A DNA stretch of 63,789 nt. It comes from Acidobacteriota bacterium (GTDB lineage: Bacteria; Acidobacteriota; Terriglobia; Acidiferrales; UBA7541). A program made the translations under genes and the position numbers. The stretch is from assembly GCA_003154775.1 (NCBI GenBank), contig PMES01000037.1:1-63789 (forward strand), given 5' to 3'. Each line of letters begins with the position of its first letter. Position 1 is the stretch's first letter. A model generated the notes under the pieces. That model did not search any database and was not told where the DNA came from. It was given only the letters and a program-made list of their open reading frames with translations. Positions 55,001 through 63,607 of this stretch are shown here, piece after piece.

Positions 55001-55644
55001 TGGAGCTGTTTAACGGGATGGAAGAGGTGAAGAACGAGGCCGCGACTTTTATGAAGGTGCGCGCGGTGTGGCAATTTTTTGAGGCGGAGGCGGAAGGCGA
55101 GGCGCTGCATCTGTTTTCTCCGGGCGGCGCGGAGCCGGTGCACACGTGGAAGTTCCGGCGGCAAAAGATTGGGGATCAGTTGTGCTTGAGCGACTACGTG
55201 CTGCCGGCGCGAGAGGGGCAGCGGGATCATGTGGCGGTGTTTGTGGTGACGGCGGGCGACGGCGTGCGGGAACGCGCGGAGAAGGCCAAGCACGACGGGT
55301 ATTATTTCAAGTCACATGGATTGCAGGCGCTGGCGATTGAAACGGCGGAAGGCTGCGCGGAGTGGTTGCACCGGCGGATCCGCGAGGATTGGGGATTCCC
55401 CGATCCGGCGGAGATGACCATGGCGCAGCGGTTTACGTCGCGATATCGCGGGAAGCGGTACAGCTTTGGGTATCCGGCTTGCCCGGAATTGGAATACCAG
55501 GCGGGGATTTGGAGTTTGCTGCGGCCGGAAGAGATCGGCGTGCAGTTGACGGAAGGATTCATGATGGACCCGGAAGCGAGCGTGAGCGCGCTGGTGTTTC
55601 AGCATCCGGATTGTAGTTATTTTAGCGTGGGAGAGAGCGAGTAG
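52084..55644 (+). CDS. metH: cobalamin-dependent methionine synthase
   Basis: The 1186-residue four-module enzyme moves a methyl group from methyltetrahydrofolate via cobalamin to homocysteine. Module 1 (about 1-310) binds homocysteine with zinc ligands C232 (GMNCATG) and C295-C296 (GGCCGTT). Module 2 (about 330-620) is the pterin barrel. Module 3 holds the cap and the B12 site VKGDVHDIGKN with axial ligand H765, then LLVGGAAL. Module 4 (about 900-1170) is the reactivation domain with the AdoMet segment KRYSFGYPACPEL. All modules are intact. No ribosome binding site is obvious. Confidence 0.96.
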   Translation: MRNLKESEKALRELLAERILVLDGAMGTMLQQRELTAADFGGAALEGCNENLVRTRLDVVLDIHRKYFEAGADIVETNSFGATPLVLAEYGLQADAHELNKRAAVLARQAAEEISTPGKPRFVAGSMGPTTKAITVTGGVTFEGLLDSYYVQAKGLVEGGADLLLVETCQDTRNIKAAVLAIQKLSREIGAAIPFIVSVTIEPMGTMLAGQTVEAMWASLRHAHPLAFGMNCATGPEFMTDHIRTLSTLTSEFVSCYPNAGLPDEEGKYGETPTTLAAQLEKFVDHGWLNLVGGCCGTTEKHIRVLAQMVEGKKPRVRPADSHRAIYSGIETIEADEQTRPLLVGERTNVIGSRLFKNLVAEEKWEEATEIGRRQVKGGAHIVDVCLQSTERDEKNDIPPFYEKLIRKIKTPIMIDTTDPTAVELALTYCQGKAIINSINLEDGEEKFAKVVPIAHDFGAAIVVGCIDEDPKQAQAFTRERKLAIAQRSYELLTKKYGMAPEDIVFDPLVFPCATGDKNYIGGAVETMEGIRLIKQALPDTRTILGISNVSFGLPAGAREVVNSVFLYYCTKAGLDLAIVNTEKLERFASIPEHERRLAENLLFQHAAKEVPAENSHGELLRNAPADWREQSKEQKAALNQFHIAAITEHFRTTKKKEKLKAEDVPLDTRLSNYIIEGTRDGLVADLERKRAEGTPPLEIINGPLMEGMSEVGRLFNANELIVAEVLQSAEAMKAAVSHLEQFMEKADTAKRGKVVLATVKGDVHDIGKNLVEIILKNNGFDVVNLGIKVPPEELIKAFQTHKPDAIGLSGLLVKSAQQMVITASDLKDAGIGVPLLVGGAALSAKYTQQKIAPSYGGTVCYAKDAMTGLRLMNELMDPATRERVLSEHAISGNGVSVTTTVKIAEKPHVTRSPKVRADLPIPKVGYLDRKVRLVPDLREVWSYINPYMLYGRHMGYRGDFEKYLAARETKAVELFNGMEEVKNEAATFMKVRAVWQFFEAEAEGEALHLFSPGGAEPVHTWKFRRQKIGDQLCLSDYVLPAREGQRDHVAVFVVTAGDGVRERAEKAKHDGYYFKSHGLQALAIETAEGCAEWLHRRIREDWGFPDPAEMTMAQRFTSRYRGKRYSFGYPACPELEYQAGIWSLLRPEEIGVQLTEGFMMDPEASVSALVFQHPDCSYFSVGESE

Positions 55645-55909
55645 TAGCAGCGCGTCAGTCTTTGGAGATCGGAAACCCAAGACCCACCCTCACAAACCGA
55701 GGATGGGGCACCCTCCGCGTCGTTCTACTTCTTAGTGAATTGCGAAAGTTGTATCCTAGCCAGTGATGTTCCGACTCAAAATCAAGTGAACCAATTCCCA
55801 CCGAGCCACCCGCCCGCGCGGTGCTGCCCCCCTCCCCCTGTTTTTCATAAGTGTTGATTCTAATAGGGATTATGTTGTTTGTTTTGTATCAGTTTTGAAT
55901 CTGGTGATT

Positions 55910-56437
55910 CTAAAGAGAGTTAGCAGGCTTCGGATGGGGAGCTTCGAGGGGCTCGCTCGTGGGGGGAGGAGCGGGGGCGTCGGGGTCGTCGGACTCGTCG
56001 GGGTCGGAGGAGGAGTCATCGAGGGACTTGAGGAATTTGGGATTGAGCTTTCCGAAGGCGTTGGTGAGAGTGGCGAGCAAGGGCCGGCGACCGAAGGTGC
56101 AGGCGAATTCTTCTTCGGCCATGGGAAGAGTCTGCGCCATGACCTGAGCAAGGTAAGCGAGGGTGTGAGCAGTTTTAGGGTTGATCTGGCCGCAGGCGAC
56201 GGCCCGGAAGAGACGACCGAGGCTGCCGTTGAGTGCGCAGGCGCTGACATAGTCGGTGCTGACACCCGCGGCGATGAAGTCCCCGGCTTTCTTGGCGGCG
56301 AGGCGCTGGAGCTCTCGCTGGGCGTGGAAGTAACAGAAGTCGGGATTGTCGGCCTGGCGGGGAGATTTGCAGCGGCGGCCATCGGCAAAAGTGAAGGTAC
56401 ACAAGGACGCGCGGTCCTTGGAGGGTTTCTTGGACAT
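55910..56437 (-). CDS. Acidobacteria-type small protein with CX9CX11CX2H zinc-finger-like motif
   Basis: The 175-residue protein has, near its N-terminus, CTFTFADGRRC, then KSPRQADNPDFCYFHAQRE, giving a CX9CX11CX2H arrangement that could bind zinc. The centre (residues about 45-125) is helical, and the C-terminus is acidic and proline-rich. I have seen such ORFs repeatedly in Acidobacteriota genomes, often in several copies, but no function is established. A good AGGAGA site is six bases before the ATG. It converges with the 3-prime end of metH across 265 bases with no other gene. Confidence 0.7.
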   Translation of the reverse strand: MSKKPSKDRASLCTFTFADGRRCKSPRQADNPDFCYFHAQRELQRLAAKKAGDFIAAGVSTDYVSACALNGSLGRLFRAVACGQINPKTAHTLAYLAQVMAQTLPMAEEEFACTFGRRPLLATLTNAFGKLNPKFLKSLDDSSSDPDESDDPDAPAPPPTSEPLEAPHPKPANSL

Positions 56438-57377
56438 AGAGATCTCCTGATTACGGATTAAATTTGGATTTCGGGGAACCCCGCGAAGGAAGTACCGCAG
56501 GGCACACCTTTCAACAGGAAAAAGTGTGGCAGAAGATTATTAGAATGTCAAGAGAATAATTGCAAATAAACAGGTGAAGGGAAGCGGACGAAGAAAGAAG
56601 GAATCAAGGATAACGCTCTCCTCGAAGCTCGGGGCAGGGAAGCGCAGAGGTTGCAGAGGATGAGAAAGGCTTACCACAGAGGGAACAGAGGGGCCGCCCC
56701 GACTGGGTCGGGGTAAACGCCGGGAAGGGAGACACAACGCAGGGAAGAAAATCGTTCACCACAGAGGACACGGAGAACACAGAGGAAGAGCCGAAAAAGC
56801 AGATCCCTACATTGCGAGCCTGCATAGGGCGCGGGCTCTCTGGTCGGGAGGACAAAATTGTGAGGCGAGGTGATGCAGGAGATGTACCGCACCTACGGCG
56901 CTCAGGGTCCTGAGGGATTCTGATCCCAGCCCTTACGGGCTGGGCTAAGTTGTGGCGCGCCTCCGGCGCTTGAGTTAAGAGTGGGGGCAGGGTTGGGATA
57001 AATTGCAGTTTGTCGGGTGGGTTGCGGTGGTAAAAGCGGCGCCAAGGCGCCGCACTCCAAATTCGGCTGGGCGCGAAATGAGATTTGGTAGGGGTAGGGG
57101 TGATGGGAATCTTGAGAATGAGGGCCTGGAGGGGGGTGGGTGGATTGGCGCAGGGTGGGGTGGGGGGTTGGGTCGCTATTCTCAGGAGGGCGGGTTAGGA
57201 AGGGTAATTCCCTTCTCTCATTTTCCATAAGTCATTTAAATACACAGTATTAGTGAACCGACATAACGGATCTGGGTGGCTTTCCGCTTGCAGGCTCTGT
57301 GACTGTAATAGAAGTACTTCGCTCTGGGTTTTCCTTATCTAAATGGTCCCTCGGGACTCCTCGCCGGAGGTAATTTT
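56438..57377. other. 940-base gene-free, repeat-rich intergenic region
   Basis: No convincing coding region. Contents: a CCCCGAC-TGG-GTCGGGG hairpin (56697-56713), a CACAGAGGACACGGAGAACAC repeat (about 56758-56790), CAGCCCTTACGGGCTGGGCT-type palindromes (about 56929-56947), GCGGCGCC/GGCGCCGC (57036-57054), and G-rich stretches around 57130-57175. The final 80 bases before the next gene include GGAGGT, the ribosome binding site of the cyclic-bisphosphoglycerate-synthetase-like gene. Confidence 0.75.
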
Positions 57378-58712
57378 ATGCAACAACGAATCGTGATTTT
57401 GGGAGCAGCAGGCCGTGATTTCCATAACTTCAACGTGTGTTACCGGGAGGATCCCTGGAGCCACGTGGTGGCGTTCACAGCGACACAAATACCAGACATA
57501 GCGGGAAGGAACTACCCGAAAGAATTGGCCGGGCCGATGTATCCGGACGGAATACCAATTGTGCCGGAGGAAGAGCTGGAGCGGTTGATCCGTGACGAGA
57601 AGGTGAACGTGGCGGTGTTTTCGTATAGCGACGTGTCGCACGTGAAGGTGATGAACCTGGCGTCGCGGGCGCTGGCCGCGGGAGCGGATTTTCAGATGTT
57701 GAGCGCGGAGCGAACGATGCTGGCGGCGACGGTGCCGGTGGTGTCGATTTGCGCGACGCGGACGGGTTGCGGGAAGAGCCCGGTATCGCGGCGCGTGGCG
57801 GAACTGTTGAAGGAGGCGAGACTGAAGACGGTGGCGATCCGCCATCCGATGCCGTATGGGAATTTGCGGAAGCAGCGGGTGCAGCGGTTCGCGGAGATGG
57901 CCGACCTGGACCGCGAGCAGTGCACGATTGAAGAGAGAGAAGAGTACGAGCCGCACGTGCAGAGCGGAACCGTGGTGTACGCCGGGGTGGATTACGCGGC
58001 GATCGTGGCGGAAGCGGAGAAGGAAGCGGACGTGATTATCTGGGACGGCGGGAACAACGATACGCCGTTTGTGTTTCCGGACCTGGAGATCGTGGTGACG
58101 GACCCGCACCGCGCGGGGCATGAAGTGTTGTATCACCCGGGCGAGGTGAACCTGCTGCGGGCGAACGTGGTGGTGATCAACAAGGTGGATTCGGCGCGGC
58201 CCGAGGCGGTCGAGATCGTGCGGCAAAACGTGCGGCAGCGGAATCCGAAGGCAGAGATCATCGAGGCGGAATCGCTGGTGAAGGTGGAACAGGCGGAGAA
58301 ACTGCGCGGCGCACGTGTGCTGGTGATTGAAGACGGGCCATCGCTGACACACGGCGAGATGGCGCTGGGCGCGGGCGTGATTGGCGCACAGAGAGCAGGA
58401 GCAACGCTGGTGGATCCGCGGCCGTACGCGGTGGGAAGCATCCGCGATACGTTCGTGAAATTCCCGCATGTGGGGGCGCTGCTGCCGGCAATGGGGTACA
58501 GCGAAAAGCAACTGGCGGACCTGCAGGAGACGATCCGCCGGACACCGTGCGATTATGTGCTGATCGCGACGCCGATCGATTTGCGGCACGTGGTGGCGAT
58601 TGGGCAGCCATCGCTGCGAGTGACGTATGAAGTGGCGGAACGCGGAAAGCCGACGCTGACAGAAGTGATACGGCGATTCGTGCAGAAAGAAGTGGAAGTG
58701 AAGGTGGAATAA
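57378..58712 (+). CDS. cyclic 2,3-diphosphoglycerate synthetase-like protein (COG2403)
   Basis: The 444-residue protein has an N-terminal Rossmann-like segment (RIVILGAAGRDFHNFN, residues 4-19), a P-loop-like ATRTGCGKS (residues 126-134), a guanine-type VVVINKVD, and the family segments IEDGPSLTHGEMALGAG and YVLIATPIDLRHVVAIG. In methanogens the homologous enzyme forms cyclic 2,3-bisphosphoglycerate from 2,3-bisphosphoglycerate; the bacterial members are uncharacterised. GGAGGTAATTTT sits before the ATG. It is 12 bases from OTC and starts a plus-strand run with carbamate kinase, a Nfn-like pair and malic enzyme. Confidence 0.85.
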   Translation: MQQRIVILGAAGRDFHNFNVCYREDPWSHVVAFTATQIPDIAGRNYPKELAGPMYPDGIPIVPEEELERLIRDEKVNVAVFSYSDVSHVKVMNLASRALAAGADFQMLSAERTMLAATVPVVSICATRTGCGKSPVSRRVAELLKEARLKTVAIRHPMPYGNLRKQRVQRFAEMADLDREQCTIEEREEYEPHVQSGTVVYAGVDYAAIVAEAEKEADVIIWDGGNNDTPFVFPDLEIVVTDPHRAGHEVLYHPGEVNLLRANVVVINKVDSARPEAVEIVRQNVRQRNPKAEIIEAESLVKVEQAEKLRGARVLVIEDGPSLTHGEMALGAGVIGAQRAGATLVDPRPYAVGSIRDTFVKFPHVGALLPAMGYSEKQLADLQETIRRTPCDYVLIATPIDLRHVVAIGQPSLRVTYEVAERGKPTLTEVIRRFVQKEVEVKVE

Positions 58713-58724
58713 GAGGAGACGCAC

Positions 58725-59738
58725 ATGTACCGCAAACGTCTAGGCGCCATGCCAACAATAACGCCGTGGCATCTGAAGCCCGCGCTGGGAGCGCATAAGC
58801 GGGACTTCCTGTCGTTGCACGGCATCACGATAACGGAGATGGAAGGGTTGCTGAAGCTGGCGGCGGAAGTGAAAGCGCATCCAAAAACGTTTGTTACGGC
58901 GTTGCAGGGAAAGATGGCGGCACTGATATTCGAGAAGCCATCGCTGCGGACGCGGGTGACGTTTGAAGTGGGATTTGAACAACTGGGCGGCCACGCGGTG
59001 TACCTGGCGCCGGGAGATATCGGGCTGGGGAAGCGGGAGAGCGTGGGCGACGTGGCGCGGAATCTTTCACGGTGGGTGGACGTGATGATCGTGCGCACGT
59101 TTTCGCAGGCGTTGTTGGAAGAGATGGCCCACAAAGCACGCGTGCCGATCATCAACGCGTTGACGGACCTGCTGCACCCGTGCCAGGCCGTGGCGGATGT
59201 GTTGACGATTCGGGAAGCCAAGGGCGAATTGAAGGGGCTGCACCTGGTGTACGTGGGAGACGGAAACAACGTGGCGCTGTCCCTGGCGCACGCAGCGGGG
59301 AAAGTGGGCATGAACTTCACGATGGTGTGCCCGCCGGGCTACGAGCCGAATCAGGACGTGCTGATGGAAGCGCGCGCGGACGCTTCGAGCACCGGGGCGG
59401 AGATCCGCGTGGTGCAAGACGCGAAGGAAGTGATGGGAACGGCGGACGCGGTGTACACGGATGTGTGGACAAGCATGGGGCAGGAAAAGGAGAGCGAAGA
59501 GCGGCGGCGAAATTTTGCGGGGTATCAGGTGAACGAAAACCTGATGGACCTGGCGCCGGCGGACGCGCTGTTCATGCATTGCCTGCCGGCACATCGCGGC
59601 GAAGAGGTAACGGACGAGGTGGTGGACGGGTTGCAGTCGGTGGTGCTGGAACAGGCGGAGAACCGGCTGCACGCGCATAAGGCGATTTTGCTGGCGCTGA
59701 TGGCGGGGCAGGAAGAGGAGAACGGAAAGAAGAGGTAG
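58725..59738 (+). CDS. argF: ornithine carbamoyltransferase
   Basis: The 337-residue enzyme joins carbamoyl phosphate to ornithine (or the reverse). Carbamoyl-phosphate residues are in SLRTR (residues 73-77) with the usual STRTR Thr replaced by Leu, and HPCQ (151-154). Ornithine-side signatures are TDVWTSMGQE and MHCLPAHRGEEVTDEVV with Cys286. It may be anabolic ArgF or catabolic ArcB; adjacency to carbamate kinase favours a catabolic or linked role, yet no arginine deiminase is present. GAGGAG lies before the ATG. A dispersed repeat fills the gap to carbamate kinase. Confidence 0.9.
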   Translation: MYRKRLGAMPTITPWHLKPALGAHKRDFLSLHGITITEMEGLLKLAAEVKAHPKTFVTALQGKMAALIFEKPSLRTRVTFEVGFEQLGGHAVYLAPGDIGLGKRESVGDVARNLSRWVDVMIVRTFSQALLEEMAHKARVPIINALTDLLHPCQAVADVLTIREAKGELKGLHLVYVGDGNNVALSLAHAAGKVGMNFTMVCPPGYEPNQDVLMEARADASSTGAEIRVVQDAKEVMGTADAVYTDVWTSMGQEKESEERRRNFAGYQVNENLMDLAPADALFMHCLPAHRGEEVTDEVVDGLQSVVLEQAENRLHAHKAILLALMAGQEEENGKKR

Positions 59739-59767
59739 GTGGAGGACTGGGTAGGGTGCAGGGAAAA

Positions 59768-59842
59768 GCAGATCCCTCCGCTCCGGACCGCAAACGACGC
59801 GGTCCTCCGGTCCCTTCGGCTCCGCTCAGGGCAGGCGGGATG
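59768..59842. repeat. GCAGATCCCTCCGCTCC ... GGGATGACAGG dispersed repeat
   Basis: Resembles the other GTCAT(C/T)C-type elements (27046, 42641, 46842), here with a CGGACCGCAAACGACGCGGTC insertion-like middle. It lies between argF and the carbamate kinase gene. Confidence 0.65.
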
Positions 59843-59888
59843 ACAGGTTTTTTTCGAGGCGGCGAAATAAGAAGATGCGAGACGGGCG

Positions 59889-60863
59889 ATGAAACCGATT
59901 GCGGTGATTGCGATTGGCGGGAACTCGCTGACGCGGGAAAACGAGCGCGGCACGTTTGAAGAGCAGCAGGCGCACGCGAGAGAAACGTGTGAAGGAATTG
60001 GCGCGGTGCTGCAGAAGGGCTACCGCGTGGTGGTGACACACGGGAACGGCCCGCAGGTGGGCGAAGCGCTGCTGCGATCGGAGAGGGCGCAGGGGGCGGG
60101 AGCGCCACAGCATCTGGACGTTTGCGGGGCAGAGACCGAAGGGGCGATGGGCTACCTGCTGCAGCAAACGCTGGACAACACGCTGTATGAAAAAGGAATG
60201 CCGCAGAAGGTGGTGAGCCTGATCACGCAGGTGATTGTGGACGCGGATGATCCGGCGTTTCTGCGGCCGGACAAACCGATTGGACCGTTTTACCAGAGAG
60301 AAGAGGCGGAGCAGCGGCGCGACCAGTTTGGCTGGAAAGTGGTGGAAGATGCGGGGCGAGGCTGGCGGAGGGTGGTGGCTTCGCCGCACCCGCGAAGAAT
60401 TTATGAGATTGAGGCGATCCGGGCGTGCCTGGATGCGGGGTTTGTGGTGATTGCGGCGGGCGGTGGAGGAATTCCGGTGGTGCGGCGGGCGGGGCGGCTG
60501 CGCGGGAGCGAGGCGGTGATCGATAAGGACCGCTGCTCGGCGCTGCTGGCGAGGGATTTAGAAGCGGAGCTGCTGCTGTTTTCGACCGGCGTGAAGCATG
60601 TGTACCTGAACTACGGGAAGGACGACGCGCGGCCGCTGTTTCATGTGAGCTGGGCGAAAGCGCATGAGTACTTGATGCGCGGCGAGTTTCCCGCGGGGAG
60701 CATGGGGCCGAAAGTGGAAGCGGCGCTGGCGTATATGGAGGCGGGAGGGCGACGCGCGCTGATCACGGCGCCGGAGAGCATCGGGCTGGCGCTGGGCGGT
60801 TCGGAAGGGACGGAGATTCTGCCGCCGCTGGGAGTGATGGACGAGACGGTGGCAGTGCATTAA
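59889..60863 (+). CDS. arcC: carbamate kinase
   Basis: The 324-residue amino-acid-kinase-fold enzyme interconverts ADP plus carbamoyl phosphate and ATP plus carbamate. Features: VIAIGGNSLTRENERG, VVVTHGNGPQVGEALL, the VVSLITQVIVDADDPAF loop, AAGGGGIPVV and the C-terminal FPAGSMGPKVEAAL. It is the standard length and looks active. Its position downstream of an OTC, with no deiminase, suggests ATP formation from carbamoyl phosphate or the reverse carbamoylation supply. It is 75 bases from the next gene. Confidence 0.93.
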   Translation: MKPIAVIAIGGNSLTRENERGTFEEQQAHARETCEGIGAVLQKGYRVVVTHGNGPQVGEALLRSERAQGAGAPQHLDVCGAETEGAMGYLLQQTLDNTLYEKGMPQKVVSLITQVIVDADDPAFLRPDKPIGPFYQREEAEQRRDQFGWKVVEDAGRGWRRVVASPHPRRIYEIEAIRACLDAGFVVIAAGGGGIPVVRRAGRLRGSEAVIDKDRCSALLARDLEAELLLFSTGVKHVYLNYGKDDARPLFHVSWAKAHEYLMRGEFPAGSMGPKVEAALAYMEAGGRRALITAPESIGLALGGSEGTEILPPLGVMDETVAVH

Positions 60864-60938
60864 GTTTGTGAAGAAGCGGCTTGACGGATGGCAGTAAAGT
60901 AAAGTGCGCGGGAAAACTCCAAAGGGGAAAAGGCGGGC

Positions 60939-61844
60939 ATGTACAGAATCTTGGATGCGCAATTCATTGCACCGGGGATCAAGCGGTTTGTGATCGATGT
61001 CCCGAGGATCGCGAAGAAACATCAGGCAGGCCAGTTTGTGATATTGCGGCTGCATGAGAGGGGCGAGCGCATCCCGATCACGATTGAGAGTTCGGACCGC
61101 GAAAAGGGAACGATCCGGATTGTGGTGCAAGCCGTGGGGAAGACGACCTACGAGTTGAATGCGCTGGAAACGGGCGGGGCGATTCTGGATGTGGTTGGGC
61201 CGCTCGGCAAGCCGTCGGAGATTGAAAAGTACGGGACGGTGGCGGTGCTGGGAGGCGGAGTGGGAACGGCGTTGGCCTATCCGACGACAGCGGCGTTGAA
61301 GAAAGCGGGCAACCGGATATTGACGATTCTGGGAGGGCGGAGCCGGGAGTTGGTGCTGCTGGAAAAAGAGATGAGGGAAGTGAGCGACGCGCTGTACGTC
61401 ACGACGGATGACGGGAGTTACGGGGAAAAGGGATTGGTGACGGACAAGCTGCGGGAACTGATCGGCAAGGGCGAGCCGATTCAACTGGTGCTGGCGGTGG
61501 GGCCGGTGCCGATGATGAAAGCGGTTGCGGACCTAACGAGGGAGCACGGCATACGGACGATCGTGAGCCTGAACCCGATCATGATTGACGGAACGGGAAT
61601 GTGCGGAGGCTGCCGCGTGCTGGTGGGCGGAAAGAGCCAATTTGCGTGCGTGGATGGACCGGAATTTGACGCGCACCAGGTGGATTTTGGGGTGTTGATG
61701 CGGCGGAACCGGATGTACCGGGATGCAGAGAAGGAATCGCTGGAGAGATTCCAGCAGGCGTGCGCGGGCAACGGGCAAGGGGGATCGTGCAAGAACGGAG
61801 CAGCGGAGACGGCGCCGGTGACGATTGCGGGAGGCAAACCGTGA
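60939..61844 (+). CDS. NfnA/SudB-type FAD/[2Fe-2S] oxidoreductase subunit
   Basis: The 301-residue protein resembles dihydroorotate dehydrogenase electron-transfer subunits and the alpha subunit of NAD-dependent ferredoxin:NADP oxidoreductase. An FAD-binding barrel (RIPITIESS), a NAD(P)-binding segment (LGGGVGTALAYPTTAAL) and four cysteines in GMCGGCRVL and FACVDGPEF (binding a 2Fe-2S cluster) are visible. It overlaps the next gene as GTGA. A flavin-based electron-bifurcation complex is the plausible partner role; identical folds also serve as sulfide dehydrogenase SudB, so the exact reaction is not decided. Confidence 0.87.
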   Translation: MYRILDAQFIAPGIKRFVIDVPRIAKKHQAGQFVILRLHERGERIPITIESSDREKGTIRIVVQAVGKTTYELNALETGGAILDVVGPLGKPSEIEKYGTVAVLGGGVGTALAYPTTAALKKAGNRILTILGGRSRELVLLEKEMREVSDALYVTTDDGSYGEKGLVTDKLRELIGKGEPIQLVLAVGPVPMMKAVADLTREHGIRTIVSLNPIMIDGTGMCGGCRVLVGGKSQFACVDGPEFDAHQVDFGVLMRRNRMYRDAEKESLERFQQACAGNGQGGSCKNGAAETAPVTIAGGKP

Positions 61845-63289
61845 GCCCCGCCAAAGAAGTTTCCGCGAATCCGGTGCCGATGAAGGAGCGGATGAAGATA
61901 CCGCGGCAGGGGATGCCGGAGCAGGCCGCGGAATTGCGGGTGATGAATTTCACGGAAGTGAACCTAGGCTATTCGCAGGAACTGGCGCGGCAAGAGGCGT
62001 TGCGATGCCTGGAATGCGCGAAGTCGCCGTGCGTGGACTATTGCCCGGTGGGCGTGAAGGTGAAGGATTTCGTGAAGCTGATCGTGGCGGGCGACTACCT
62101 GGGGGCAGCGGCAAAGATTCGCGAGGACAATGTGCTGCCGGCGATTACAGGGCGCGTATGTCCGCAGGAAGATCACTGCGAAGGGTTCTGCCTGCTGCAC
62201 AAAAAAGTGGATTCCCTGGGGATCGGGTACCTGGAGCGGTTTGTGGCGGACTACGAGCAGAAAGCGGGAGCGCCACCGGCAGCGAATGCGGCGCCCACGG
62301 GCAAAAAGGTGGCGATTGTGGGAAGCGGGCCGGCGGGATTGAGCGCGGCGGGCGATTTGATCCAGAGAGGCCACCAGGTACACGTGTTCGAGGCGCTGCA
62401 TGAGATTGGCGGCGTGCTGGTGTACGGGATACCGGAGTTTCGTTTGCCGAAGCAGGTGATCCGCGAGCAAATCGACACGATGCGGAAAATGGGCGTAGAG
62501 TTCGAGACGAACGTGGTGGTGGGGAAGACGGTGTCGATTGACGAGTTGTTTGAAGAGGAGGGGTACGACGCCGTTTTTATCGCCACGGGCGCGGGCTTGC
62601 CGGTGTTTCTGAATATTCCGGGAGAGCACCTGAACGGGGTGTATTCGGCGAATGAATTTCTGACGCGGATCAACCTGATGCACGCGTACGAATTCCCGCG
62701 GTACGACGAGCCGATGGTGGGGCTGCGCGGGAAGCACGTGGCGGTAATCGGCGGGGGAAACACGGCGCTGGACGCGATCCGGTCGGCGCGGCGGCTGGGA
62801 GCGGAGAGGGCGTACGTGCTGTACCGGCGGAGCGAGACGGAGATGCCGGCGCGCGCGGAAGAGGTGAAGCACGCGAAACAAGAGGGAATCGATTTCCAGG
62901 TGCTGACAAATCCGGTGGAATTCCTGGACGATGGCCGGGGCTGGCTGAGAGCAGCGCGCTGCGTGCGAATGGAGCTGGGCGAACCGGACGCTTCGGGACG
63001 GCGGCGGCCGATTCCGATCGCGGGATCAGAGTTTGAAGTGCCGCTCTCGGTGGCCATCATCGCGACGGGAACATCGGCGAATCCGCTGGTGCAATCGACG
63101 ACGCCGGGGCTGAAGACGAACAAGCGGGGCTACATCGAGGCGGACGGCGAATCGCAGCGAACGTCGAGAAAAGGCGTGTTTGCCGGCGGCGACATCGTGA
63201 CGGGAAGCGCGACGGTGATCCTGGCGATGGGAGCGGGGAGACGCGCGGCGAAAGCGATGCACGAGTATTTGAACACGGGCGCGTGGTAG
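61841..63289 (+). CDS. NfnB/SudA-type, glutamate-synthase small-subunit-like oxidoreductase
   Basis: The 482-residue protein has a [4Fe-4S] region (CLECAKSPCVDYCPVGVKV and CPQEDHCEGFC), the FAD motif VAIVGSGPAGLSAAG, a conserved FRLPKQVI segment and an NAD(P) motif VAVIGGGNTALDAIRSA. The start is a GTG at 61841 overlapping the upstream stop, which gives the normal family length. Alone this protein type is GltD-like; with the adjacent alpha subunit it forms the NfnAB/SudAB heterodimer. No large glutamate synthase subunit (gltB) is adjacent. Confidence 0.87.
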   Translation: MSPAKEVSANPVPMKERMKIPRQGMPEQAAELRVMNFTEVNLGYSQELARQEALRCLECAKSPCVDYCPVGVKVKDFVKLIVAGDYLGAAAKIREDNVLPAITGRVCPQEDHCEGFCLLHKKVDSLGIGYLERFVADYEQKAGAPPAANAAPTGKKVAIVGSGPAGLSAAGDLIQRGHQVHVFEALHEIGGVLVYGIPEFRLPKQVIREQIDTMRKMGVEFETNVVVGKTVSIDELFEEEGYDAVFIATGAGLPVFLNIPGEHLNGVYSANEFLTRINLMHAYEFPRYDEPMVGLRGKHVAVIGGGNTALDAIRSARRLGAERAYVLYRRSETEMPARAEEVKHAKQEGIDFQVLTNPVEFLDDGRGWLRAARCVRMELGEPDASGRRRPIPIAGSEFEVPLSVAIIATGTSANPLVQSTTPGLKTNKRGYIEADGESQRTSRKGVFAGGDIVTGSATVILAMGAGRRAAKAMHEYLNTGAW

Positions 63290-63607
63290 CGAGAGGAAAC
63301 GCGCAAGGGATTTAGGTTGGGAGCAATGCTGGCGCGAGACGGTTTTACGGGCTATGGGAAATGCTTAACAACATTTCCTCAGCTAAAGCCCAAGAAAGCC
63401 AAGCGCTTAATGTCGGAGCTAAAGCTCCGACCCCCTGGCTTGCGCAGTTTTATTCATGCTGTTTAGTAGTGCCCTAGTTGACCGAATTGGGATCTGGTTG
63501 GATGGGTAGAAGTCAGATAGGAAGTTGAACGACGTGCCTTCGAGGTCGAGGGATTCACTTGCCTCGCCTCCCCACACGCCTACAGGCCTGCAGTCTGGAG
63601 AAAAAAC
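63290..63607. other. 318-base intergenic region with palindromic repeats
   Basis: No gene. The repeat GTCGGAGCT-AA-AGCTCCGAC (63412-63431) and a nearby AGCTAAAGCCC element (63391-63401) are related to the double palindrome at 10801-10847. GGAG lies seven bases before the malic enzyme ATG. Confidence 0.7.

Noticed and set aside
52573-55293. 906-residue minus-strand frame opposite metH
   Set aside because: Antisense to an intact, family-length metH; rich in His, Arg and Leu as expected from reverse-strand reading.
57339-58724. 461-residue minus-strand frame opposite the COG2403-like gene
   Set aside because: Antisense of a conserved protein; His/Arg-rich shadow.
58792-58961. Leu replacing Thr in the OTC SxRTR motif as a sign of a different substrate
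   Set aside because: The HPCQ, SMGQE and HCLPA signatures are standard for ornithine carbamoyltransferase, and SLRTR variants occur within the family.
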